In this document: piece by piece, positions 30,021 through 39,475 of the stretch | Numbering within the stretch: the first letter of the stretch is position 1 | Layout of the letters: each line of letters begins with the position of its first letter | Source: Blautia hansenii DSM 20583 | GTDB lineage: Bacteria > Bacillota > Clostridia > Lachnospirales > Lachnospiraceae | Assembly: GCF_002222595.2 (NCBI RefSeq) | Contig: NZ_CP022413.2 | Span: 2,852,001-2,916,000, forward strand | DNA length: 64,000 nt | Direction: 5' to 3' | Made by a program: the position numbers and the translations under genes | The notes under the pieces: model-generated | Databases searched by the model: none | What the model saw: the letters and a program-made list of their open reading frames with translations, nothing else | What the model was told of the DNA's origin: nothing

Positions 30021-30069
30021 ACGTCCTCCAAATATACTTTTTCTTTAGAATATGCTGCAAATCAGGTTG

Positions 30070-31263
30070 TTATTCGCCGCCGTTTTCACTGTTTTCATCT
30101 TTATCTTGTACAGCACTCTCCTGTGCAAGGCGGTCTCCTGCCTCTTGTGCCTTTTGACTATACTCCGAAAGTCTCTCAAATATTTTTTCCTTCTGATCCC
30201 CTTCTGCCAAAATCGGCTGATAATTATTATAGCCCTCCTCATAAGCAGAGGAAATTTTGCACGGAAGGATATTGGTTACATTATCTTCCTGCAATTTTCC
30301 GTCTTTAACAGTAAAAGTCTGCTGGAAAATCATAGTATCCATATCGCTGGGCGCTGAATTTCCTCCGAAACAGAAATTCCCCAGACTGTATACAATATTC
30401 TTGCCTTTATATTCTTCAATCCCCTGCAACACATGAGGATGATGACCTAACACTAAATCGGCTCCATTATCAACAGCTGCGTGGGCAAGCTCGACCTGTA
30501 CATCATTGGGAACATTTTCTTTTTCCTGCCCCCAGTGAAAGCTTACAATGATAATCTGTGCACCCTGTTCTTTCAAAGAGGCTATATTATCAAGCAAGTC
30601 TTGTTTACAGTCTATATGCTCTGCCAGCTCATAAACTCCTGCAAGTCCTACTTTCACGCCTTTTATGTCCATGACCGCAGTTCTCTCATATCCAAAAGAG
30701 GAAATCCCTTCTGCTTCAAGGGCTGTGATTGTGTCCTCATAACTCTTTTTGCCATAGTCAAAGCTGTGGTTGTTTGCCAGATTTGCCGTTTCCACCGCTC
30801 CTGCCGTAAGAATTTTCGCATACTCTGCATCCCCTTTAAACGCAAACTGCTTTGGTTCTCTTGTAGTTTCTTCCGTCAAAGTTCCTTCCATATTTACAAT
30901 CGTTAAATCATCCTGCGCAAAAACAGGCTGTACATTTTGGAAGAAATATGCAGGGTCCTGCACTGCATCATATTTTCCCTTAAAGCTTCTTTTGTAGTTA
31001 AAGCCTTCATCCGTTCCCAGAGTGCAGTCACCCGCTGCACTGATGGTAATTGTTGTTTCCTGTACCTCAAGTGTCTCCTGTTTTTCAGGCTTCTGTCCTT
31101 CTTTATTCGCACTTTCTGTTTTCGTTTCAGGCTGCGGTTCTTCTTTATTAGATTTATACAAGCCCTTCGCTAATAACGCTCCGCATAAGATTACCAGCAG
31201 AATAATATCTGTGGTTATAATCACCTTCAAACGCAATTTTTTCTTTTGTCCTTTTCTTTTCAT
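30070..31263 (-). CDS. CapA family protein (poly-gamma-glutamate synthesis-type metallophosphatase fold)
   Basis: 397 residues: basic cytoplasmic N-terminus, one membrane anchor (about 13-33, VIITTDIILLVILCGALLAKG), a charged Glu/Lys/Gln linker, and a calcineurin-like CapA domain from about 72. Metal-ligand motifs are AGDCTLG (GD), NMEGTLT, ANNHSFDYG (NNH), SFHWGQE (HWG) and LGHHPHVLQG (GHHPH). CapA participates in poly-gamma-glutamate export in capsule formers; capB/capC are absent here, so a different cell-surface role is likely. It is 49 bases upstream of spmA. Confidence 0.9.
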   Translation of the reverse strand: MKRKGQKKKLRLKVIITTDIILLVILCGALLAKGLYKSNKEEPQPETKTESANKEGQKPEKQETLEVQETTITISAAGDCTLGTDEGFNYKRSFKGKYDAVQDPAYFFQNVQPVFAQDDLTIVNMEGTLTEETTREPKQFAFKGDAEYAKILTAGAVETANLANNHSFDYGKKSYEDTITALEAEGISSFGYERTAVMDIKGVKVGLAGVYELAEHIDCKQDLLDNIASLKEQGAQIIIVSFHWGQEKENVPNDVQVELAHAAVDNGADLVLGHHPHVLQGIEEYKGKNIVYSLGNFCFGGNSAPSDMDTMIFQQTFTVKDGKLQEDNVTNILPCKISSAYEEGYNNYQPILAEGDQKEKIFERLSEYSQKAQEAGDRLAQESAVQDKDENSENGGE

Positions 31264-31290
31264 AAATGTTCCCTCAATACGTAACTCCTC

Positions 31291-32136
31291 TTATTCTTGG
31301 TTTAAAAGTGCCTGATATACATCACGCTTCCGTATTCCTCTGTCCTTTGCCACCTGCTTCATGGCATCTTTGCGGCTCATTCCTTCCTTCTCATAAATAG
31401 CCAGGTGTTCCTCTAAAGACATGTTTTCCCATTTCTGGCGTTCTTCTAAAACCAGTTCTTCTCTTGGACGTCCTGCCAAAACCATTACACATTCCCCTTT
31501 TGGCGGATTTTCCTTGTACCACGCGATCGCCTGAGATAATGTATCTCTGAAAACTGTTTCATACTTCTTCGTAAGCTCCCGGCAAAGAGAAATTTTTCTG
31601 TCTCCCAGCTCTGCATAAAGCTCCTCCAGCGTTTTTACCAGCCGATGAGGCGCTTCGTACAGAATAATCGTTCTTGTTTCGTTCTTCAACTCCTGTAAAA
31701 TACAGGCTCTCTCTTTCTTGTCAGAGGGCAGAAAAGCCTCAAAAGCAAAACGCCTTGTAGGAAGTCCTGACAAAGTTAATGCAGTAATACAAGCTGCCGC
31801 TCCCGGAAGAGATGTAACCTCAATACCCGCCTCACAGCACATTGCCACCAGTTCTTCTCCCGGATCAGAAATCCCCGGTGTTCCCGCATCTGTAATCAAA
31901 GCAATATTTTTTCCGTCTAAAAGCTGCCCTACCAAATATCTTCCCTTGTCAAATTTATTATATTCGTGATAACTGGTCATTGGTGTTTTGATTTCAAAAT
32001 GATTTAACAGCTTAATACTGTTTCTGGTATCTTCTGCCGCAATCAAATCCACCTCTTTTAAAATTCGCAGCACCCTGTATGTGATATCTTCTAAGTTTCC
32101 GATGGGCGTTGCACATAAATACAATTTTCCGCTCAT
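31291..32136 (-). CDS. rsmI: 16S rRNA (cytidine1402-2'-O)-methyltransferase
   Basis: 281-residue tetrapyrrole-methylase-fold enzyme that 2'-O-methylates C1402 in the decoding site of 16S rRNA. Diagnostic blocks are ATPIGNLEDIT (8-18), AAEDTRNSIKLL, TDAGTPGISDPGE (about 83-95), PGAAACITAL and EAPHRLVKTL. The C-terminal 50 residues end in a small helical tail seen in this family. Its ATG overlaps the trmN6 stop as ATGA, so translation is coupled. It belongs to the conserved holB-ricT-trmN6-rsmI cluster of Firmicutes. Confidence 0.96.
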   Translation of the reverse strand: MSGKLYLCATPIGNLEDITYRVLRILKEVDLIAAEDTRNSIKLLNHFEIKTPMTSYHEYNKFDKGRYLVGQLLDGKNIALITDAGTPGISDPGEELVAMCCEAGIEVTSLPGAAACITALTLSGLPTRRFAFEAFLPSDKKERACILQELKNETRTIILYEAPHRLVKTLEELYAELGDRKISLCRELTKKYETVFRDTLSQAIAWYKENPPKGECVMVLAGRPREELVLEERQKWENMSLEEHLAIYEKEGMSRKDAMKQVAKDRGIRKRDVYQALLNQE

Positions 32137-32882
32137 TTTATCACCTCCTGCCCGTAAATTTTCTGTATTTCCTCTGTATAAATCCCCTGTTTTTCATACA
32201 CGATTAGCGGCTTTTCCACAAGCATGCGTGAATTTCCTCCACGCAGCCCTTCAATCAGCACCATATTCGGCTCTTTATCCGCAAAAGGCTGTACCAATCT
32301 CATTCTTTTAGGCTCTATCCGATATTTCACCATAACTGACATAATCTCTGCCAGACGAAATGGTCTGTGCACCATATAAAAGCGCCCTTTTGGCTTTAAA
32401 ACCTTTGCAGCCTGAGAAATAATATCCTCTAAATTGCAGAGGGTTTCGTGTCTTGCAATAATTTTCGCCTCATTGCTTCCCGTCAACCCATGATGCCCTA
32501 TCATATAAGGAGGGTTGGTAGTCACAACGTCAAAAAAAGCCCCTCCATAAATGGAAGCGGACTCTTTAATATCCCCTGTGGTAATCGTTATATCCTGCTC
32601 CAGATGGTTGTACGCAACGCTTCTCCTTGCCCTTTCTGCACTTTCCTCCTGTATCTCAAGTCCTGTAAAATGCTCTCCCTTCGGATATCGTGCCTTTAAT
32701 AAAATGGGGACGATACCTGTACCCGTCCCCATATCCAGCACTCGTTCTCCCGGCTTTACCTGCGCAAACCAGGATAAGAGCACTGCGTCAATCCCAAAGC
32801 AAAACTGCTGAGGATTTTGTATCAAGCTATATCCGTTTTGGAGGTCATCCAGTCTTTCTCCTTCTCGAAGTATCTTCTCCAT
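32133..32882 (-). CDS. trmN6: tRNA1(Val) (adenine(37)-N6)-methyltransferase-like
   Basis: 249-residue class I SAM methyltransferase of the YfiC/YabB type. The SAM loop VLDMGTGTGIVPILL lies near 49-63, and the amino-methyltransferase motif NPPYM near 124-128 shows a target amino group on adenine. It stands between ricT and rsmI as in B. subtilis (yabB). The ribosome binding site GAGG is rather distant. The tRNA target is inferred from family. Confidence 0.9.
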   Translation of the reverse strand: MEKILREGERLDDLQNGYSLIQNPQQFCFGIDAVLLSWFAQVKPGERVLDMGTGTGIVPILLKARYPKGEHFTGLEIQEESAERARRSVAYNHLEQDITITTGDIKESASIYGGAFFDVVTTNPPYMIGHHGLTGSNEAKIIARHETLCNLEDIISQAAKVLKPKGRFYMVHRPFRLAEIMSVMVKYRIEPKRMRLVQPFADKEPNMVLIEGLRGGNSRMLVEKPLIVYEKQGIYTEEIQKIYGQEVIK

Positions 32883-32899
32883 AATCGTGAATGTCCTCT

Positions 32900-33784
32900 T
32901 TATTTATCTCTTTCCAGTTCTTTTAATGCTTTCATTTCTTCTTCTGTCAGCTTCAGTTTTTCCCGTTTCTGACGTGCTTTAAACTTCAATTCTGATGCCT
33001 GATATTCTCTGATTTCTTTCTCGTCCTCCACATCCACAATTACTTTGACATACTGGCGGAGTACATTTACACTCTGTACTTCACCTTTCAGTCCTTCCGG
33101 TGTGGTCACCCTGTCTCCCGGATTTGGCAATTTTCGATTTAACTCTTCGTAAGTCTCTTCCTCATTTTTCAGACAGCACATCAGTCTTCCGCATACACCT
33201 GAAATCTTTGTAGGATTTAAAGATAAATTCTGTTCTTTTGCCATTTTAATGGAAACCGGCACAAACTCTGACAGATACGTATGACAGCACAAAGGTCTTC
33301 CGCATATACCGATACCTCCTAAAATCTTTGTTTCATCCCTTACGCCAATCTGGCGAAGCTCTATTCTTGTCTTAAAGATTGCTGCCAAATCCTTTACCAG
33401 CTCACGGAAATCAATACGTCCGTCCGCAGTAAAGTAAAAGAGAATTTTATTATTGTCAAACGTGTACTCTACATCAATCAGCTTCATTTCCAGATTATGC
33501 TCTCTGATTTTCTTTAAACAAATCTGAAATGCCTCTTTTTCTCTTTTTCTGTTCGCTTCCTCTTTTTTATCATCCTGAGGCGTTGCAATACGGATAACCT
33601 CTTTTAGCGGCTGTACCACTTTCTCATCCGATACCTCTCTTGGCGGCAGCACAACACTTCCGTATTCCACACCTCTTGCGGTTTCTACAATGACATGCTC
33701 TCCTGCCTTTATCTCTAAGTCTTGCGGTGAAAAATAATAAATTTTTCCCACGTTACGAAATCTTACTCCAATTACCTTTGTCAT
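32900..33784 (-). CDS. ricT: PSP1 domain protein RicT (YaaT)
   Basis: 294 residues with the PSP1 domain in the first half and the paired cysteine clusters GICGRPLCCHTYL (about 173-185) and VCGRLMCCLKNE (about 200-211). In B. subtilis the RicA-RicF-RicT complex binds iron-sulfur clusters and stimulates RNase Y-dependent mRNA processing and Spo0A activation. The C-terminus is a Lys/Glu-rich helix. It begins 2 bases after the holB stop. Its position between holB and the rRNA/tRNA methyltransferases is the same as in many Firmicutes. Confidence 0.93.
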   Translation of the reverse strand: MTKVIGVRFRNVGKIYYFSPQDLEIKAGEHVIVETARGVEYGSVVLPPREVSDEKVVQPLKEVIRIATPQDDKKEEANRKREKEAFQICLKKIREHNLEMKLIDVEYTFDNNKILFYFTADGRIDFRELVKDLAAIFKTRIELRQIGVRDETKILGGIGICGRPLCCHTYLSEFVPVSIKMAKEQNLSLNPTKISGVCGRLMCCLKNEEETYEELNRKLPNPGDRVTTPEGLKGEVQSVNVLRQYVKVIVDVEDEKEIREYQASELKFKARQKREKLKLTEEEMKALKELERDK

Positions 33785-33786
33785 AA

Positions 33787-34776
33787 CTAGTTCTCCCTGA
33801 TTGTAAGGAACAAAAGTTCCATGGTTAAATCAAAATTTACATTTGCCTGCAAACGTGCTTTTGCTGTTTCGATAGCCCGAATAATTTTCTCCAAGCCTTC
33901 ATAAGAGCTTCTGTCAGCACGGCTTTTAATATCATTATACTCCTGGCGAAATACAAGTCCGTCAATCTGTCTGGTTGCCTTAAACATCAAAACATCTCTG
34001 AACCATACCAGATACAAATCCAAATACTCATATATGGTATGCTTTTGCTCGGAAAGAAGTTTAATAGCATCTACCATTTCGTAAACTTCCATATCCTGAC
34101 CTCGTTTCAGAATACGAAAAGCCGCATCCATCATCTCCGTGAAATCCTCGGCAGTGGCAATCTGCTTTGCTTTTCCTACATTTCCCTGTGCAAAGGCAAC
34201 ACTGACCTCCGCCTGATAATCCGGCACATGAAGCTCTTCCATTAAATATTTCTTAATTACTTCATCTCTGACCGGTTTAAAATTCAATGTCACACATCTT
34301 GATGCAATCGTGGGAAGCAAGGTACTCCCGTTATTTACCAACAAAAGAATGACTGCGTAAGCCGGCGGTTCTTCTATGGTTTTCAACAGAGCGTTCTGCG
34401 CCTGCACAGTCATCTTCTCCGCTTCATCTACAATATAAATTTTATATGGTCCTGTGTATGGTTTAATAGAAACATCAGAAATTAACTGTTCTCTGATATC
34501 TTCAATACCTATGGAATTTGGTTTCTCGTGACTAATGTAAATAATATCCGGATGGTTCCGGTTCATTGCCTTTTTGCAGGAACTACACTGCAAGCATGGT
34601 TCATCTCCATGCTTTTCACACTGCAACGTCATAGCAAACAACTTTGCCAGAAGCTTCTTACCGCTTCCCTTCTCTCCTGCAAAAATATAGGAATGGGAAA
34701 CCTTATCCATTGCTGCTGCATTCTTTAAATGTTTCACTACTTCTTCATGTCCCAATACTTTTTCTACTTCTTGCAT
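33787..34776 (-). CDS. holB: DNA polymerase III subunit delta'
   Basis: 329-residue clamp-loader subunit. AAA+ domain with P-loop GEKGSGKKLLAK (about 34-45), a four-Cys zinc module (CEKHGDEPCLQCSSC, about 53-67), the DEAEKM Walker-B-like motif (about 115) and SRCVTLNF (sensor 1 SRC, about 159). The C-terminal collar domain has NVNFDLTMELLFLTIREN. It works with DnaX and HolA to load the sliding clamp. It is the third gene of a six-gene operon-like run from the decarboxylase to rsmI. Confidence 0.95.
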   Translation of the reverse strand: MQEVEKVLGHEEVVKHLKNAAAMDKVSHSYIFAGEKGSGKKLLAKLFAMTLQCEKHGDEPCLQCSSCKKAMNRNHPDIIYISHEKPNSIGIEDIREQLISDVSIKPYTGPYKIYIVDEAEKMTVQAQNALLKTIEEPPAYAVILLLVNNGSTLLPTIASRCVTLNFKPVRDEVIKKYLMEELHVPDYQAEVSVAFAQGNVGKAKQIATAEDFTEMMDAAFRILKRGQDMEVYEMVDAIKLLSEQKHTIYEYLDLYLVWFRDVLMFKATRQIDGLVFRQEYNDIKSRADRSSYEGLEKIIRAIETAKARLQANVNFDLTMELLFLTIREN

Positions 34777-34844
34777 TGCAATTCACCTCAATTCCTGCGC
34801 TCTTACGAGAACAACTTTCGTTCATTATATCACATATTTTTTCC

Positions 34845-35432
34845 CTACTGCAACTTTTGTATATAGTTTTTAATTTCTTTTATACAATTTTCCAGCTCCG
34901 TATTATAAAATCTCTTTGTAATGCCTGCCTCCCGTAACTTTTCTTCTGAAAAATCCTGTGCGTCTGTCAGAAATCTCCGGCACATTTCCTCATATTTGGG
35001 AGTTTTTTGCTGTTCTTCTCTGGCGATTGCTCTCTTTAAACGCTCTCCATCCTCCACTTCTATATAAATAGGGCAGATTTTTTCTTCTCCGTAATAATTT
35101 TTCAGCTGCATATAAGACTCTAAGGTTCCAATTCCCAGATAATTTTTTTCATCGTCTGCAATCTGACCGTCATCTGCGGTAAAGTATGTCCAAGGCCCAT
35201 ATACTGTTTCATAAGTTCGGGACTCTATTACTTTTCCATCTTCTTTCAGCCGGCAAAAGCGTTCTTCCTGCACAAAATGATACTCCCGCCCCTGCATTTC
35301 CCCTTCTCTCATCGGTCTGGTGGTATATAAAATCAGTTTTGAAAGCTCCAGTGTTTCATCTGTACGCAGGCGGTTATAAATTGTATCCTTCCCTGATGAA
35401 CTTTTTCCCATAATATAAAAAATCTTTCCCAT
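34845..35432 (-). CDS. Guanylate kinase-like protein
   Basis: 195 residues of the guanylate kinase fold. P-loop IMGKSSSGKDTIYNRL (about 7-22) and TTRPMREGEMQGREYHFV (about 38-55) match the GMP-binding block of guanylate kinases. The P-loop has Ser-Ser-Gly-Lys-Asp instead of the usual Pro-Ser-Gly-Lys-Gly/Ser, and the lid is shortened, so this is probably the second, divergent Gmk paralogue found in Clostridia next to the lysine/arginine decarboxylase-like gene rather than the housekeeping enzyme. It could phosphorylate another nucleotide. AAGGAG precedes the ATG. Confidence 0.8.
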   Translation of the reverse strand: MGKIFYIMGKSSSGKDTIYNRLRTDETLELSKLILYTTRPMREGEMQGREYHFVQEERFCRLKEDGKVIESRTYETVYGPWTYFTADDGQIADDEKNYLGIGTLESYMQLKNYYGEEKICPIYIEVEDGERLKRAIAREEQQKTPKYEEMCRRFLTDAQDFSEEKLREAGITKRFYNTELENCIKEIKNYIQKLQ

Positions 35433-35456
35433 AGTCGCTCCTTTTATCTTCCTGTT

Positions 35457-36881
35457 TTATCTGTCTAAAACCCATATAAATTCCTGTGTATAATCCTGTA
35501 AACCCTGAAGGTAAATCCCCTGCTTTTTCCACTTCAGCGCCTGCTCAAGAAACTGCCTGTCAATCTTTTCTCCCGGAGTTAAAAGCGGTATTCCCGGTGG
35601 ATACAGATAAGCATACTCGCCTGAAATCAGCCCTTCACTTTCTGAAAATAATACTCTCTGTTTTTTTCCTTCCATCCCTTCATAAATAGGACAAGCCTGC
35701 TCGGCACGAAACACCTTACTGCTGTCCTCAAAGCAAAATTTCGGTTCAAAGCTCCTAGATAACCCTGCATCAATTTCCAAAAACGCCTGTGTTAATCTTT
35801 CAAATCCTTCCTTATTATCTAAGACACCGGTAAGAGCAATAACGTAGTTTTCCGCCTCCATTTCCATTTCTAAATGATATTTTCCCCTTAAAATATCATG
35901 AAGCTTTACTCCTGATATTCCCGTACCAACTGTGGAAATCACAAGCTTGGAAATATCAAAAGCAGAATAAGTATTTCCAAGTTCTTGCTCCAGCATCCGA
36001 AGGGACTTCATTTTACTTAACTGCAATCGACATTCTTTTAAATTATCCACATATTCCTCAAACGCTTCTTCTCCCTTTTCTTTTATAAATCTCAGACAAG
36101 CGGAAATGCCACCCATTAACACGTATGAAGGACTGCTGGTCTGATAAATCCCCAAAAAAGTTTCTACTTTATTGATATCTATGCGTTTTCCTTTCACGTG
36201 CAAAAGAGCTGTCTGAGTAGGTGACGGCAGGGTTTTATGCAGGCTGTGAATAACCACATCCGCTCCCAAATCAAGGGCAGAAACAGGAAATCCATCATGA
36301 AACGAAAAATGTGCCCCATGCGCTTCATCTACAATGAGAGAAATATTATATTTGTGCACAATTTCTGCTATGCTTTTCACATCGGATACTATTCCTTCAT
36401 AGGTGGGCGAAGTAATTAAAACAGCCTGAATGTCTCTATCTTTTTCTAATGCTTTTTCCACATCAGCAGGTAAAATCCTGCCATTTAATCCACAAGTCGG
36501 CTCATAAGACGGATAAAGATACGTGGTCTTCAAGCCTCTTAAATATGCAGCATGATACACTGCCTTATGACAGTTTCTGACCATCAAAAGCTTCCCGTTT
36601 CTCTTCGTGCAGGCTGAAACTGCTGCCAAAATTCCTGCCGTACTGCCATTTATAAGAAAATACGTAAAATCAGCTCCATAAAGGCTTGCTGCCAGTTGTT
36701 GATTTTCCTTTAAAATCCCCTCTGCATGATGAAGATTATCAAAATCTGTTATCTCCGTAATGTCAATATCATAAAAATTTTTCATTGTGTCCGGCAAAAA
36801 ATTCCGCTTGTGTCCGGGCATGTGAAAAGGATAAAAATCTGTCTGGCTGTATTCATACAACGCCTCATCTAAATATTTCAT
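35457..36881 (-). CDS. Orn/Lys/Arg decarboxylase-type PLP enzyme
   Basis: 474 residues, fold-type I PLP enzyme of the short Gram-positive SpeA/YaaO kind. Seen are FHMPGHKRN (about 19-27), DEAHGAHF for the cofactor aspartate (about 196-203), and SLHKTLPSPTQT (about 224-235) holding the Schiff-base lysine. The C-terminal domain ends with the YPPGIPLLTPGE segment. The start is put at 36881 (MKYLDEALYEYS) because the upstream ATG lacks a Shine-Dalgarno, whereas GAGGAG/AGGGA precede this one; the alternative start adds 11 residues. It could make cadaverine, agmatine or putrescine; the substrate is not shown by the sequence. Confidence 0.88.
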   Translation of the reverse strand: MKYLDEALYEYSQTDFYPFHMPGHKRNFLPDTMKNFYDIDITEITDFDNLHHAEGILKENQQLAASLYGADFTYFLINGSTAGILAAVSACTKRNGKLLMVRNCHKAVYHAAYLRGLKTTYLYPSYEPTCGLNGRILPADVEKALEKDRDIQAVLITSPTYEGIVSDVKSIAEIVHKYNISLIVDEAHGAHFSFHDGFPVSALDLGADVVIHSLHKTLPSPTQTALLHVKGKRIDINKVETFLGIYQTSSPSYVLMGGISACLRFIKEKGEEAFEEYVDNLKECRLQLSKMKSLRMLEQELGNTYSAFDISKLVISTVGTGISGVKLHDILRGKYHLEMEMEAENYVIALTGVLDNKEGFERLTQAFLEIDAGLSRSFEPKFCFEDSSKVFRAEQACPIYEGMEGKKQRVLFSESEGLISGEYAYLYPPGIPLLTPGEKIDRQFLEQALKWKKQGIYLQGLQDYTQEFIWVLDR

Positions 36882-36976
36882 ATATTCCCTGCTCTCCTCT
36901 ATACGCATTTTCATTAGTACATTTCTTACGGAACATTATTATTGTGTAGTACCTGACCTCCTATTGCAATAATAAA

Positions 36977-37010
36977 GCGACTGCTGCATTAAGACTAACA
37001 CAACAGTCGC
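36977..37010 (-). terminator. Terminator after the two-component system
   Basis: Stem GCGACTGCTG/CAACAGTCGC (10 pairs, one wobble) with a 14-base loop, followed on the minus strand by TTTATTATT. It is located between the response regulator and the decarboxylase gene. Its arm contains the CTGCATTAAG sequence also seen in other hairpins of this window. Confidence 0.7.
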
Positions 37011-37036
37011 CTACTTAAAAGAAATAATTTCTAAGT

Positions 37037-37726
37037 TTACACTTTAAATCGATATCCCACTCCCCAAATTGTTTCTATATATTGAGGTTTCGCTGTATTA
37101 AATTCAATTTTCTCACGAATTTTCTTAATGTGCACAGTAACTGTTGCAATATCTCCGATAGACTCCATTGCCCAGATTTCTTTAAACAGCTCATCCTTTG
37201 TAAATACTCTGTTTGGATTTTGTGCTAAAAAGGTAAGAAGATCAAATTCTTTCGTGGTAAAATTCTTCTCCTCGCCGTTTACCCATACACGTCTGGCTGT
37301 CTTGTCAATTTTCAACCCACGAATTTCAATAATGTCATTTTCCTGAATTCCTGTTCCAATCAGACGCTCATATCGGGCAAGGTGAGCTTTTACTCTGGCA
37401 ACCAGTTCACTGGGACTGAATGGTTTTGTCATATAGTCATCTGCTCCAAGACCAAGACCTCTGATTTTATCAATGTCGTCTTTTTTGGCTGAAACCATGA
37501 TAATCGGCGTGTTTTTCTGATTACGGATTTCTCTGCATATTTCAAATCCATCCACCTCCGGAAGCATTAAATCTAAAATAAACAAATCATAGTCTTCCTC
37601 TAAGGCTCTTTTTAATCCTACATCGCCTCTATTCTCAATTTCTACTTCAAAACCGCTTAATTCCAGATAGTCTTTCTCTAAATCTGCAATCGCTTCCTCA
37701 TCTTCCACAATTAAAATCTTACTCAT
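37037..37726 (-). CDS. OmpR/PhoB-family response regulator
   Basis: 229 residues. Receiver domain (1-120) with the acidic pocket EDEE, phospho-acceptor Asp in LFILDLMLPEVDG (about 52), the conserved SAKKD (Thr/Ser switch) and K in MTKPFSP (about 103). The C-terminal winged helix (about 130-229) ends with the TIWGVGYRFKV block. It pairs with the sensor kinase upstream, whose stop it overlaps by 8 bases. Target genes are unknown. Confidence 0.95.
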   Translation of the reverse strand: MSKILIVEDEEAIADLEKDYLELSGFEVEIENRGDVGLKRALEEDYDLFILDLMLPEVDGFEICREIRNQKNTPIIMVSAKKDDIDKIRGLGLGADDYMTKPFSPSELVARVKAHLARYERLIGTGIQENDIIEIRGLKIDKTARRVWVNGEEKNFTTKEFDLLTFLAQNPNRVFTKDELFKEIWAMESIGDIATVTVHIKKIREKIEFNTAKPQYIETIWGVGYRFKV

Positions 37727-39215
37727 TTACCGGTACCTCCTGATATTTTCTTAGAACAAAGTACATCACTGTTCCAATATTTTCTTTACTTGTTGCCCAG
37801 ACCTTACCTCCATGGTCCTCCATAATCTTTTTAACAATAGAAAGACCAATGCCGCTTCCTCCCTTAGAGGAATTTCGGGAAGCATCTGTTCTGTAAAATC
37901 TGTCAAATATATTAGGCAAGTCTTTTGCCGCTATTCCCTTTCCGTTATCCTCGATTTCCACCTGAATAAAGTCTCCCACATCCTTTACCCGCAAATTAAT
38001 TCGCTTCTGTTTTCCATCGCCGGTATACTTCAAAGAATTGCTCACAATATTATTTACAACACGCTTAATCTGCTCCGCATCTGCAATTACCATAACTTCC
38101 GGTTCTACATAGTTGGAGTAAGAAAACTCTACATTCTTGGCGCTAAGCTCTACATTCAAATCTTCCGCACAGTCATCAAAAAATTCTGTTACATAAATTT
38201 TATTAAACGTATACGGAATTTTATTCGTATCCATTTTTGAATAGAAGGTCAGTTCATTAATTAATCTGTCCATTTCATTGGCTTTATTATAGATGGTCTT
38301 AATATAACGCTCCATTTTCTCCGGCGTATTGGCAACTCCGTCCATAATTCCCTCAACATAGCCTTTTACCGCTGTAATCGGAGTTTTTAAATCATGGGAA
38401 ATGTTGCTGATAAGCTCCTTACTTTCCCTATCAAAAACAACCTTTTCTTCTGCATTTTCCTTCAGACGGCGGCGCATATCCTCGAAATCCTGACATAAAT
38501 CCGCAATTTCACTGACGCCTTCCGTAGATACAGAGAAATTCAAGTCACCCTCCTTAATCCTTCTGGTAGCTGTCCGAAGTCTGTCAAGAGGAGCAATCAC
38601 CCCTCTGTAAATCCACCATGTCAGACCTAATGCAGTAGCAGACAGAATTACAATTACCGTTACCAGCATGTTTTTGAAAAGCTCCTTCAACTGAGGAAGC
38701 GTTTCAAAAATATTAGAAATAATAAATGCGCTTCCGTCCTTGACTGTATCCGTCTGAAAACTAATCTGTTTTACAAGTGCCTGAACTCTGCCTCCCATGT
38801 AAACACTGTCGCTGCTTCCGGAATTAAAGTTTTCATAACGCTCCAAACGTTTTACTACCTCTGCCGGATAGTTTTCGCAGCCGTAATAAGTCACTCTGTC
38901 TCCTTCTTTCACCAACAGATACGAGTGCATCTCCTGAAGCTCCTTATTCATTTCATCCAAATACACAATGTCTTCAAATTTATATGGCTCTTCCTCTGCT
39001 ACTTTTTGCATCATCTCTGCCTGTTCATTACTAAGATGATTTACAATCTCCGCTGTGTTGGAAAGACTTTTATATGTGGGGTCTTCTATTCCATATTGTT
39101 CTTCTATGACACCAAACTGATACTCCGAAAATGCCCAGAAAGCCAAACCCGTAAAAAGCAAGGGTTCTAAAACAATAATAAAGAAAGAAATAATAATTCT
39201 GGTTTTAAGTTTCAT
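37719..39215 (-). CDS. HAMP-domain sensor histidine kinase
   Basis: 498-residue membrane sensor. First membrane helix about 8-28, an extracellular region of about 150 residues, second helix about 180-200, HAMP (about 205-255), then HisKA with SNISHDLKTPITAVKGY (phospho-His), N box VVNNIVSNSLKYT and G boxes IEDNGKGI and GGSGIGLSIVKKIMEDHGG. The start is taken at the ATG MKLKTRI with GAGG upstream; a GTG two codons earlier is possible. The extracellular domain has no recognised ligand motif. It is the first gene of the two-gene operon. Confidence 0.95.
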   Translation of the reverse strand: MKLKTRIIISFFIIVLEPLLFTGLAFWAFSEYQFGVIEEQYGIEDPTYKSLSNTAEIVNHLSNEQAEMMQKVAEEEPYKFEDIVYLDEMNKELQEMHSYLLVKEGDRVTYYGCENYPAEVVKRLERYENFNSGSSDSVYMGGRVQALVKQISFQTDTVKDGSAFIISNIFETLPQLKELFKNMLVTVIVILSATALGLTWWIYRGVIAPLDRLRTATRRIKEGDLNFSVSTEGVSEIADLCQDFEDMRRRLKENAEEKVVFDRESKELISNISHDLKTPITAVKGYVEGIMDGVANTPEKMERYIKTIYNKANEMDRLINELTFYSKMDTNKIPYTFNKIYVTEFFDDCAEDLNVELSAKNVEFSYSNYVEPEVMVIADAEQIKRVVNNIVSNSLKYTGDGKQKRINLRVKDVGDFIQVEIEDNGKGIAAKDLPNIFDRFYRTDASRNSSKGGSGIGLSIVKKIMEDHGGKVWATSKENIGTVMYFVLRKYQEVPVNE

Positions 39216-39475
39216 AATCACTGCCTCTCTAGCCGGTTTTTCTATATTGTACCACGTCGACTACCGTCTCCGTGAGCTTTTCGCCTTATATAGCTCTTTG
39301 CATACACGCAGGGCTCTGCAAGGCTTATTATACCATATTTTTTCTCTTTTTCCCCTAAATAATCCGGAATTAAATCTAAACTTTCTATAAAAAACCTTTG
39401 AAAATACTTTGACTTTCCTGAAAACTCCACCTAAAATAAAGTTAACTATTATTTTACAAAATCCAAGGAGATATT